A stretch of 64,000 nt of DNA from Deltaproteobacteria bacterium (GTDB lineage: Bacteria; Desulfobacterota; Binatia; UTPRO1). Both the position numbers and the translations under genes were made by a program. Position 1 is the first letter of the stretch. Each line of letters opens with the position of its first letter. The notes under the pieces are model-generated. The model ran no database searches and was not told the origin of the DNA. It saw nothing but the letters and a program-made list of their open reading frames with translations. This document shows, one piece after another, positions 50,176 to 57,902 of the stretch. The stretch spans positions 52,304 through 116,303 of the forward strand of contig JADLHM010000057.1 of the NCBI GenBank assembly GCA_020848745.1. Direction: 5' to 3'.

Positions 50176-50991
50176 TCAGTGGACTTCGCCGCCGCCGGCC
50201 ACCGTGAGCGTCGTGCCGGTGACGTTCTCCGCCCGACAGAGGAACACGGCCGCGGCGGCGATCTCTTCGGGCGTCTGCTCCCGCTTGGTGAAGGTGCTCC
50301 GCGCGATGAACTCTTCGAAGACCCTCTCGACGGGCACTCCGGTCATCGCCGCCAGCATCGGGTTCAGGACTTCGGTCCACATCGCGGTCGCGATGAAGCC
50401 CGGACAGAGCGCATTGACGCTGATCCCCGCGGGGCCGAGCTCTTCGGCCAGGGATTGGGTGAAGGAAATGACGGCGGCCTTGGAGGCGCAGTAGGCCGAA
50501 AGACCGGCGCGGCCGGTCTTGCCCGCCACCGAGGCCACGTTGACGATGCGGCCTTCTCCTCGCGCGGCCAGATGGGGGATGGCGGCACGGGCGCAGAGGA
50601 AGACCCCGCGCACGTTGACCGCGAAGACCCGATCCCAGACGGCCTCGTCCATCGCCGCCACCGGTGCGGCGGCGATGATGCCGGCGTTGGCGACCAGGAT
50701 GTCGAGACCGCCCATGGCCTCGACGGCGGCGGCCACCATGCGCTCGACGTCCTCGGCCTTGGTCACGTCGGCGCAGACGGCATGCGTGCGGCGCCCACAG
50801 GCCCTGACGGCGGCCACGGTGGCGTCGAGATCCCCGGCACCGGCGAGCGCATAGCCTACGCCGCCCCCGCCCGTCGGCGCCAGATCGGAGACGACGACGT
50901 CGCAGCCTTCACGGGCGAGGGCCAGCGCGATCGCCCGGCCGAGCCCGCGCGCGGCGCCAGTGACGAGCGCGATCTTGTCGAACAACTGCAT
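50176..50991 (-). CDS. Short-chain dehydrogenase/reductase, probably acetoin/diacetyl-type
   Basis: A 271-residue classical SDR. The NAD(P) motif is TGAARGLG (about residues 12-19), NAG is in VANAGIIAA, and the catalytic triad is Ser in VASVAGKTG, Tyr-Ser-Lys as YCASK (about 169-173). FIATAMWTEV and the tail GTTLTVAGGGEVH are typical. As first gene before E1 alpha, E1 beta and E2 it may reduce diacetyl or oxidise 2,3-butanediol to acetoin, feeding the complex; this is inferred from context, since SDR substrates cannot be read from motifs. ATG 50991 is chosen over an in-frame start at 51036, which precedes a charged, unconserved stretch. Confidence 0.88.
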   Translation of the reverse strand: MQLFDKIALVTGAARGLGRAIALALAREGCDVVVSDLAPTGGGGVGYALAGAGDLDATVAAVRACGRRTHAVCADVTKAEDVERMVAAAVEAMGGLDILVANAGIIAAAPVAAMDEAVWDRVFAVNVRGVFLCARAAIPHLAARGEGRIVNVASVAGKTGRAGLSAYCASKAAVISFTQSLAEELGPAGISVNALCPGFIATAMWTEVLNPMLAAMTGVPVERVFEEFIARSTFTKREQTPEEIAAAAVFLCRAENVTGTTLTVAGGGEVH

Positions 50992-51023
50992 GCGATTCCC
51001 CCCGGCGGCGTCGTGAAGCCGGG

Positions 51024-51043
51024 CGCCCCTTAGCACGGGGGCG
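51024..51043. terminator. Hairpin between the wax ester synthase and SDR genes
   Basis: CGCCCC and GGGGCG pair around an eight-base loop, 90 bases after the wax ester synthase stop and 33 before the SDR start. No T-run follows. It could terminate the upstream transcript or act on the SDR leader. Confidence 0.3.
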
Positions 51044-51132
51044 AAGCACTTGGAATCTTCAGGCGCGTGACGACGGCGGGAAGAAGCGTTCGATCGTCCC
51101 GTCGGGGGCCATGCGTGCGGACAGCGGCGGCG

Positions 51133-52614
51133 CTAGGAACCCGCCCCGGCGCGGTTCCGCGCCACGTCCCCGTGGTCTGCCGCCTCGGGTGCGGCGGCCG
51201 GCGCCGTTCGGGCATCCTTCGCGAGCGCGGCGAGGCCGCGGAACGAGCCGTGGATCGCCTTCACGAAGCTCCGCAGATCGGGAACCAGCTCGTAGTCGGC
51301 GTTGAATCCCCAGAAGAGCGTGCCGTCGTAGCTGAAGATGGCGACGCCGAGGCCGGTGTTCTCGAGGAGCGGCACCTGCGGGTAGAGCTCGAGGAGGCGC
51401 GCGCCCAGCATGTAGAGCGGAAACTGCGGCCCCGGGACGTTGGTGACGATCATGTTGATCGGACCCGCGGCGGCGCGCGCGCCGAGCGACAGCAGGACGG
51501 TCGGCGTCCACTCGGCGATCGCCATCATCGTCTCGACCCCGAGCGCCTGGTTCGTCGCTTTGAGGTCCTGGGTCGCGTGCCGGATCGCCGACAAGCGGAG
51601 CGCCGCATCGGGCTCGCCGATCGGCAGCCGCAGAATCCACGACGACACGCGATTACCGAGCCGACCCCGCTCGGCCTCGCGCCGGACGCTCACCGGTGCC
51701 GAGACGCGGAAATCGACCTCCTCGGGATGGAGGTGGTGTACGATCAGGAACTCACGCACGGCGCCGGCGACGGTCGCCAGCACCAGATCGTTGATGGTGC
51801 AGCCGAGCGCCTTGGCCACCGCTTTGAAATCCGCGAGCGGCATGCTCAGCCAGTCGAAGCGCCGGTGGGGGCCGAGGCGGCCATTGAGCGGCGTCTCCGA
51901 CGCCGAACGTACGGCCCACCCGAGGAGATCGGCGACGGCACGCACCCGCACCAGAAGCTCGCTTCCCATGTTCGCGGTCTCGCTCCACAGCTGGCCGAGA
52001 CCCCGGATCGCCTGGAGCGGCAGCATCAGACGCCGGAGCGCGGCGTCGCGCAGGAGCTTCGCGCCGGTCGGCGGCGTTCGTGGGACATATTGCGGCGCTT
52101 CTTTCGGCTCGTATTCGGCGAACGGCGATAGCAGGATCTGCGCCAGGTCGACGCCCGCTTGTCCGTCGAGCATGCAATGGTGGATCTTGTTGATGACCGC
52201 GAAGCGATCGCCCTGAAGACCCTCGACGACCCAGGTCTCCCAGAGCGGGCGCGCGCGATCGAGCTGCTGCGCCATCACCCGGGCCGAGAGCCGCCGCAGC
52301 TCCTCCTCTCCGCCCGGACGCGGCAGCGCCGTGTGACGGATGTGGTAGTCGAGGTTGAACTGACGGTCGTCCACCCAGACCGGATGAGCCTCGATCGGGA
52401 TCCAGGCCAGGCGTTGGCGGTAGCGCGGGATCCGATGGAGGACCGCGGCGATGGCGCGCTTGAACGCGCCGATGTCGATCCCCCCCTCGGCGGTCTTGAG
52501 CGGTCCGGCCTCGAAGATCTGCGTCGCCGCGACGTGCATGTGCACGGTCGGCGTCTCGAAGACCAGAAACGAGTAATCCTGCGCCGACAGGCGCGCATAG
52601 TACGGGGAGCTCAC
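51133..52614 (-). CDS. Wax ester synthase/diacylglycerol acyltransferase (WS/DGAT)
   Basis: A 493-residue acyltransferase of the bacterial WS/DGAT family, which joins fatty acyl-CoA to fatty alcohols or diacylglycerol for storage lipids. The catalytic motif HHxxxDG is complete (HHCMLDG, 145-151). NMIVTNVPGPQFPLYMLGA, near residue 390, is the second signature, and PLWETWVVEGL precedes the active site. The start is a GTG. It diverges from the alpha/beta hydrolase at 52715 over 100 bases. The C-terminal 25 residues are Ala-rich. Storage of wax or triacylglycerol would fit the abundance of acyl-CoA enzymes in the window. Confidence 0.93.
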   Translation of the reverse strand: MSSPYYARLSAQDYSFLVFETPTVHMHVAATQIFEAGPLKTAEGGIDIGAFKRAIAAVLHRIPRYRQRLAWIPIEAHPVWVDDRQFNLDYHIRHTALPRPGGEEELRRLSARVMAQQLDRARPLWETWVVEGLQGDRFAVINKIHHCMLDGQAGVDLAQILLSPFAEYEPKEAPQYVPRTPPTGAKLLRDAALRRLMLPLQAIRGLGQLWSETANMGSELLVRVRAVADLLGWAVRSASETPLNGRLGPHRRFDWLSMPLADFKAVAKALGCTINDLVLATVAGAVREFLIVHHLHPEEVDFRVSAPVSVRREAERGRLGNRVSSWILRLPIGEPDAALRLSAIRHATQDLKATNQALGVETMMAIAEWTPTVLLSLGARAAAGPINMIVTNVPGPQFPLYMLGARLLELYPQVPLLENTGLGVAIFSYDGTLFWGFNADYELVPDLRSFVKAIHGSFRGLAALAKDARTAPAAAPEAADHGDVARNRAGAGS

Positions 52615-52714
52615 GGCGCGGGCGTAAGACAGCGTGGTGCACGAGTCAAGGACGACGAGCGTGCCGCGACGCCCATTGCCGGGCCGGCGCCGACGATGCT
52701 AGACGCGTCCTCAC

Positions 52715-53911
52715 ATGTCCTCGTGGGTGAGCCACGGTGCCGAGTTGATGGTGCGGTCGGTGGCATTGCCGTTCGTCCTCGGCCTGCGCTGGCTCGCCGA
52801 GCCCGACGACGAGGCCGGTGCGGCTCCCAACGCGACGGGTCACGGGTGGAGCCGGCGCCTCAAGATGGCGGCCGACGAGTTGTTCTTCGCGAGCGAGCTC
52901 CTGGCGGGGGGACCGTCGGCGTTTTTCGACGGCGTACGGTTGCGTTCGGAGATGCAGCAGAGCGTCGCGTTCTTCCATGCGCACGGCTGGCTCGACGACC
53001 CCGCCGCGTATCATCGAACTCCGCCCCCGCTGCACGAAGTCTCCCTCGTCGATCTCGCGACACGCCGCGGGCCCTACCAGCATCTGCGCTTCGAGAGCGG
53101 CTACGAGCCGGTCGAGGGTGAGCCCGGACGCGAACGCTGGCTCGGGATCGAGCCCAATCGAACGGCGCACGCGTGGCTGCTGCGCCATCCCGGTCCGCCC
53201 CGGCCGTGGGTCGTCTGCGCGGCGGCCTATCGCATGGGGGATCCGGCCGTCGATTTCCTCGGCTTCCGCGCCCATTGGCTGCATCGTTCTCTCGGCGTCA
53301 ACGTGGCCATTCCGGTCGTCCCCTTCCACGGTCCGCGCCGCGCCGGACGTCGTGGCGGCGACGGGTTCATGACCGGCGATTTCATCGACACCGTGCACGC
53401 CGTGGCGCAAGCGGTGTGGGACACGCGCCGCCTGATCGACTGGCTGCGGCGCGAGGGGGCGCCCGCGATCGCGGTCTACGGCCTCTCGCTCGGCGGCTCC
53501 ACGGCGGCGCTCCTGGCGTCGCTCGAGTCGGCGCTCGACTGTGTGATCATCGGCATTCCCGCCGTCGATTTCGGCGAGTTGATGCGCTGGAACTTGCGCG
53601 GGCCGTTGGTGCAGGCAACCGAGCGCCTCGGATTCCCGTGGGACCACGTGGCGACCGTGCTGCGCGTCGTGTCGCCGCTCGCCATGGCTCCGCGCGTCGC
53701 GAAACCGCGCCGTTTCGTCTTCGGCGCCGCCGGCGACACGCTCGCCCCGCCCGGTCAGACGCGCGCGCTCTGGCGTCATTGGGGCGAGCCGCGCTTGCTG
53801 CTCTACAACGGCGGCCACGTGTCCTTCCTCTTCGAGAACGCCGTGCGCGATCTCCTGGTGGAAGCGTTGGCGACGACCGGGCTGCTGCCCGCGCACCCCG
53901 GCGCGGCGTGA
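52715..53911 (+). CDS. Alpha/beta hydrolase (ABHD18/DUF2048-like)
   Basis: A 398-residue cytoplasmic hydrolase. The nucleophile elbow is YGLSLGGSTAAL (Ser about residue 257), Asp is probably in VFGAAGDTLAPP (about 346) and His in YNGGHVSFLF (about 372). The long N-terminal region with PWVVCAAAYRMGDP and VPFHGPRRAGRRGGDGFMTGD resembles the DUF2048 branch, whose members act on lipids or are uncharacterised. It is divergent from the wax ester synthase, which suggests a lipid substrate but does not prove it. The start codon is ATG; no strong ribosome binding site is visible. Confidence 0.8.
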   Translation: MSSWVSHGAELMVRSVALPFVLGLRWLAEPDDEAGAAPNATGHGWSRRLKMAADELFFASELLAGGPSAFFDGVRLRSEMQQSVAFFHAHGWLDDPAAYHRTPPPLHEVSLVDLATRRGPYQHLRFESGYEPVEGEPGRERWLGIEPNRTAHAWLLRHPGPPRPWVVCAAAYRMGDPAVDFLGFRAHWLHRSLGVNVAIPVVPFHGPRRAGRRGGDGFMTGDFIDTVHAVAQAVWDTRRLIDWLRREGAPAIAVYGLSLGGSTAALLASLESALDCVIIGIPAVDFGELMRWNLRGPLVQATERLGFPWDHVATVLRVVSPLAMAPRVAKPRRFVFGAAGDTLAPPGQTRALWRHWGEPRLLLYNGGHVSFLFENAVRDLLVEALATTGLLPAHPGAA

Positions 53912-53998
53912 CGATACGCCGCCGCTGACCACGAAGAAGGATTGATCGCCCGCCGCCGCAAACTGGCGGAGACGCGGCGAACGAAGTAGGAAGGCCCG

Positions 53999-55048
53999 AT
54001 GCGATCCCCTCGTGACTTCTTCAAGCCCCTCGCCCTCGGCGCGCCGGAGCCGGTGCGCGAGATCCCCATCAAGCCGTCGCGGATGATCCATTTCTTCGAT
54101 CCGTCGAACCCGAAGATGCTGGCCAAGGTGCCCGAGCTGGCCCTCCAGGCGGACATCCTCCTCGGCAACCTCGAGGACGCGACCCCAGCCGACCGCAAGG
54201 TCGCGGCGCGCGAGGGCCTGGTCACGATCGGGCGCGAGGTCGATTTCCGGGGGACGCCGCTCTGGACCCGCGTCAACTCGCTCGATTCGCCGTGGTGCCT
54301 CGACGACGTCTCGGCGCTCGTCGCGGGCATCGGCAACCGGCTCGAGGTCATGCTGATCCCGAAGGTCGAGGGCGCGTGGGACATCCACTACATCGATCGG
54401 CTCCTCGCCCAGCTCGAGGCGAAGCACAAGGTGCAGCGGCCGATCTTGATCCATGCCATCCTCGAGACCGCGCTCGGCGTCGCCAACGTCGAAGAGATCT
54501 GCGCCGCGAGTCCGCGCATGCAGGGCGTGAGCTTCGGTCCGGCCGACCTCGCGGCGTCGCGCCGCATGAAGACGACGCGCGTCGGCGGCGGCCACCCCGC
54601 GTATCTCGTGCGCAACGATCCCGATCCGAAGAACCCGGATGCGCCGCGGCCGACCGCGCAACAGGATCCGTGGCACTACTCGATCGCGCGCATGGTCGAC
54701 GCCTGCGCCGCGACGGGAGCGCTGCCGTTCTACGGCCCGTTCGGCGACATCGCGGACTCGCTCGGATGCGAGGATCAGTTCCGCGCGGCGTTCTTGCTCG
54801 GCTGCGTCGGCGCGTGGTCGCTGCACCCGAACCAGATCGCGATCGCGAAGAAGGTGTTCAGCCCGCCGCCGAACGAGGTGGCGTTCGCCAAGAAGGTACT
54901 CGAGGCGATGCCCGACGGCCGCGGCGTCATGATGCTCGATGGCAAGATGCAGGACGACGCGACCTGGAAGCAGTGCAAGGTCATGGTGAACCTCGCCAAG
55001 ATGCTGGCCGAGAAGGACCCGGAGCTGAAGGCGTCGTACGGGTTCTGA
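53999..55048 (+). CDS. HpcH/HpaI-family lyase, malyl-CoA/citramalyl-CoA lyase-like
   Basis: A 349-residue TIM-barrel lyase of the CitE/malyl-CoA lyase family, which splits malyl-CoA, beta-methylmalyl-CoA or citramalyl-CoA into acetyl- or propionyl-CoA and glyoxylate or pyruvate. Visible are [20 protein letters not shown] (CoA/Mg region), [10 protein letters not shown], the Mg-binding Glu in [17 protein letters not shown], the GPADLAASR loop with its Asp, and [11 protein letters not shown] near the C terminus. The length and the [14 protein letters not shown] insert fit L-malyl-CoA lyases of the 3-hydroxypropionate or ethylmalonyl-CoA pathways; no partner enzymes are nearby. GGAAGG precedes the ATG. 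The acetyltransferase starts two bases after its stop. Confidence 0.88.
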   Translation: MRSPRDFFKPLALGAPEPVREIPIKPSRMIHFFDPSNPKMLAKVPELALQADILLGNLEDATPADRKVAAREGLVTIGREVDFRGTPLWTRVNSLDSPWCLDDVSALVAGIGNRLEVMLIPKVEGAWDIHYIDRLLAQLEAKHKVQRPILIHAILETALGVANVEEICAASPRMQGVSFGPADLAASRRMKTTRVGGGHPAYLVRNDPDPKNPDAPRPTAQQDPWHYSIARMVDACAATGALPFYGPFGDIADSLGCEDQFRAAFLLGCVGAWSLHPNQIAIAKKVFSPPPNEVAFAKKVLEAMPDGRGVMMLDGKMQDDATWKQCKVMVNLAKMLAEKDPELKASYGF

Positions 55049-55050
55049 GC

Positions 55051-56199
55051 GTGGCGTCGCCGGTCGCGATCGACGTCGTCGATCTGCGGCGCCGCTCGGA
55101 TCGGCGCCGCTTCCTCGACGTGGCGGCGCCGATCTATCGCGACCATCCGTGCTACGTCGAGCCTCTGCGCGGCGAGCGCCTGAAGTTCCTCGACCCCGAC
55201 GTCAATCCCGGGCTCGCGAACCTCGAGATCCAGGCGTGGATCGCGCGCCGCGACGGCCGCGACGTCGGCCGCATCACGGCTCACGTCGACCGTCTGTACG
55301 ACGGCCTCCACGGCACGGGCACCGGGTGGTTCGGCTTCTTCGAGAGCATCGACGACCCCGCCGTAGCGCACGCACTCCTCGCGGCGGCCGTTCGCCGGCA
55401 CGCGGCGCGGGGGGCAACGGAGATGATCGGCCCGATGAGCTTCACGACCAACCAGGAATGCGGCCTCCTGGTCGAGAACTTCACGCGTCGTCCCACCTTC
55501 GGCACGAGCTACAATCCGCCGTACTACGAGGCGCTGCTCACCAGTTTCGGCTGCCGCGGCGTGAAGGATCTCTACGGGTGGTGGATGGACGTCACGACCG
55601 GCTTCGAGGAGCCGGGGCGTGCGCGGATCGCGGCGTTCGCCGAGCGCCTGAAGGCGCGCGCCGACGTCGTGATCCGCCACGCCGAGCGGCGCCGCTATCG
55701 CGACGAGTGGGCGCTGATGTTCGACATCTATCAGGAGGCGTGGCGCGACAACTGGGGGTACAGTCCGATCACCAGGGAGGAGTTCGGGTGGACGGCCGAG
55801 AGCGCACGCCCGATCCTCCGCGAGGAGCTCGCGCTGATCGTCGAGGTGCACGGTCAGCCCGTCGGCTTCGCGATCTCATTGCCCGACGCCAACGAGATCG
55901 CACCGCGGAACGGCCGGCTCTTTCCCTTCGGATGGGTGCGCTTCGCGTTCGGCCTCCGTCACATCCGTCACGCGCGGCTGATCCTGCTCGGCATCCGTCC
56001 CGCGTACCGGAAGCGCGGTCTCGAATCGCTGCTCTGCATCGAGACCGCGCTCCGCGCCCGGCAGATCGGATTGGGCGGCGGCGAGGTGAGCTGGACGCTC
56101 GAAGACAACGTCCTCATCAACCGGGCGATCGAAGCGATGGGCGGGAGGCGAGATCGGACCTGGCGTCTGTACCGGATGCCCCTCGCCGCATCGGTGTGA
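55051..56199 (+). CDS. GNAT-like acetyltransferase (YghO-like)
   Basis: A 382-residue protein of the GNAT-related family of long bacterial proteins of unknown substrate. The C-terminal half (about residues 255-380) shows an acetyltransferase-like pattern: LALIVEVHGQPVGFAISLPD, then LILLGIRPAYRKRGLESLL as the acetyl-CoA pyrophosphate loop (RxxxRKRG), then WTLEDNVLINRAIEAMGG. The N-terminal half (TNQECGLLVENF, YNPPYYEALLTSFGCRGVKDLYGWW) is conserved in this branch. Its GTG lies two bases after the lyase stop, so they form an operon. Its last 83 bases overlap the convergent PAP2 gene. Confidence 0.78.
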   Translation: MASPVAIDVVDLRRRSDRRRFLDVAAPIYRDHPCYVEPLRGERLKFLDPDVNPGLANLEIQAWIARRDGRDVGRITAHVDRLYDGLHGTGTGWFGFFESIDDPAVAHALLAAAVRRHAARGATEMIGPMSFTTNQECGLLVENFTRRPTFGTSYNPPYYEALLTSFGCRGVKDLYGWWMDVTTGFEEPGRARIAAFAERLKARADVVIRHAERRRYRDEWALMFDIYQEAWRDNWGYSPITREEFGWTAESARPILREELALIVEVHGQPVGFAISLPDANEIAPRNGRLFPFGWVRFAFGLRHIRHARLILLGIRPAYRKRGLESLLCIETALRARQIGLGGGEVSWTLEDNVLINRAIEAMGGRRDRTWRLYRMPLAASV

Positions 56200-57130
56200 C
56201 GGGAGGCCAGAGCGGCGCCGCCCCGCGCGCGCGGCGCCGGGCCGCCTCGGCGGCCGGCAGACGGACCGCGGCGACGAACGCGCCGAGTCCGAGGGCGGCC
56301 CCCGCTACGACGTCGATCCCGTAGTGCCAACGAAGGAGCAGCGTCGCGACCACGATGTTGGCGGCGAAGAAGCCGGTCGGCGCCCACGCGATCCGCAGCC
56401 AGCGCTCGCGGCGGTGGCGGAAAGCGAACAGTGTCAGGAAGAGCGGCCCCGCCGTGTGAAGCGACGGGAAGATGTCTTTTTGCGACCCGCCGGCGGCGAC
56501 CGTCCGCAGCAGGGCATCGTGCCACGGCCCGCGCGGCAGCGGGTGCGCGAACAGCTCCGGAAACGTGGTCGACGGACCGAATCCCGGAACCAGGAGATAG
56601 AGCGTCTGCCCGAGGCAGTAGACGAGGAGCATGCCGGTCGCGAACTCGGCGATCAGCGGCTCGTGGTCGACCCGGAGCGCAATCGACAGCGTGTAGAAGG
56701 CGAGCAGCCAGAAGTAGCTCAGATAGAAGAACGAGAACCACTCCGTCGTCGCCGGCGTGACGAAGCGCTGGATCCACACCGCGGGCTCGCCGCCGAACAG
56801 CGCCACGTCGAGCGCGAGCAAGCGCGCGTCGAGGGCGCGCGGATTCACCACCGGAGCCAGATCGCGGAGCACGAAGTAGGCTCCGAGGACGCCCCCGATC
56901 GTGCCCGCGCGGTAGACGAGAGGGGCGAACGGGGCGGCCGTCACCAGGCCGCCCCGGACGCCGGCGATGGCGCCGAGAGCCACGACCGCCAGCAGGGCCA
57001 TCCGGCCGGCGGCCCGCGCCTTCAGTGGATGAGGGTGGGCGGCGAGGGCCGCCAGGGCGAGCATGGTCACGAAGCCGCCGACCAGCCAGTCGTGCACCGC
57101 GAGCTCACGGCGCCATCGCGACCCCGCCAC
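56117..57130 (-). CDS. PAP2-type membrane phosphatase/inositolphosphotransferase-like protein
   Basis: A 337-residue protein with about seven transmembrane helices and the PAP2 catalytic motifs: KDIFPSLHTAGP (motif 2, with PSLH) and LRWHYGIDVVAG (motif 3, Arg-His-Asp). The first motif KxxxxxxRP is not obvious. The arrangement is like the Aur1/Ipt1-type inositolphosphorylceramide synthases and related bacterial lipid phosphatases. GTG 57130 is chosen because AAGGAG stands five bases before it and the coding sequence becomes conserved there; a GTG at 57178 lacks such a site. The last 28 codons run antisense over the end of the acetyltransferase gene, so the true protein may be that long or the overlap may be tolerated. 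Confidence 0.82.
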   Translation of the reverse strand: MAGSRWRRELAVHDWLVGGFVTMLALAALAAHPHPLKARAAGRMALLAVVALGAIAGVRGGLVTAAPFAPLVYRAGTIGGVLGAYFVLRDLAPVVNPRALDARLLALDVALFGGEPAVWIQRFVTPATTEWFSFFYLSYFWLLAFYTLSIALRVDHEPLIAEFATGMLLVYCLGQTLYLLVPGFGPSTTFPELFAHPLPRGPWHDALLRTVAAGGSQKDIFPSLHTAGPLFLTLFAFRHRRERWLRIAWAPTGFFAANIVVATLLLRWHYGIDVVAGAALGLGAFVAAVRLPAAEAARRRARGAAPLWPPVTPMRRGASGTDARSDLASRPSLRSPG

Positions 57131-57205
57131 AAAATCTCCTTGGCTGGGAACGGCGTTCTTTGCTACCTCTGGCCTCACGTCCCAACCGTGCCATCCGGAG
57201 GCAAC

Positions 57206-57784
57206 ATGCGTAAACTCCTCACCGCCCTACTCCTCGTCCTCTCCTACTCGATCTGGTTCCGGCCCGAGCCCGCGCAGAGCGTCGGGCCGTCGTTCGTGTT
57301 CCCGCTGTCGATCAAAGGCAAGGCGGTCCAGACCGACATCGCGGTCGGACCAGGCTTCAAGCCGGCCCGGGGAAAGGTCAATGACAAGATCCTGGCGGCG
57401 ATCCTGCGCGGGGAGAACGCGACGGACTACTCCGTGCAGTTCCTCGACGTCCTGGGTCACGACGGGTCGGGCCGTTTCTACCTCTTCTTCGACGGCCGCG
57501 GGATGGACGGCAGCCTCACCCTGCGTGTCGCGACCAATCCGAACGGCAACCTGGCCGCGTCGCTGACGGGCGCGATCACCCAGGACGGCGAGTTCTGGGT
57601 GGCCGGCAAGTACGATCTTCCGCTGATCGGGCCGCTCGCCGACGTGTTCGCCCAGGGCAAGGTGAAGTTCGTCAAGGGCACGTTCAACCCCGCGAAGATC
57701 AGCGGCGTGCTCCACTTCGTGAGCAACGCGATCGGCGAGGGCTTCACCGTCAAGTTCAAGACGGTCGGCGGCCCGCTCTCCTGA
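57206..57784 (+). CDS. Small secreted protein of unknown function
   Basis: A 192-residue exported protein. GGAGGC stands four bases before the ATG. The signal peptide (residues about 1-27, MRKLLTALLLVLSYSIWF core) is followed by a beta-rich, Gly-containing domain without Cys, for example GSGRFYLFFDGRGMDGSLTL and GEFWVAGKYDLPLIGPLAD. I do not recognise the family. Possible promoter boxes TTGGCT and CTACCT, 17 bases apart (about 57140-57170), lie before it and inside the leader of the divergent PAP2 gene. It is the last high-GC gene before the compositionally different segment. Confidence 0.7.
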   Translation: MRKLLTALLLVLSYSIWFRPEPAQSVGPSFVFPLSIKGKAVQTDIAVGPGFKPARGKVNDKILAAILRGENATDYSVQFLDVLGHDGSGRFYLFFDGRGMDGSLTLRVATNPNGNLAASLTGAITQDGEFWVAGKYDLPLIGPLADVFAQGKVKFVKGTFNPAKISGVLHFVSNAIGEGFTVKFKTVGGPLS

Positions 57785-57902
57785 GCCGGGAGGCGGCCGC
57801 CACGCACGACCGCCGTCGTTGCGCCCGGCCATCCCCGTCGGCAACGTCGGATCAGATGTCGCTACTGCCCCTTCGCGACGAACTGTGCAATCACGCTCGA
57901 GC

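Noticed and set aside
50992..51132. Sigma-54 promoter for the acetoin-type operon
   Set aside because: Acetoin operons are often sigma-54 dependent, but no convincing TGGC-N8-TTGC pair was found upstream of the SDR gene.
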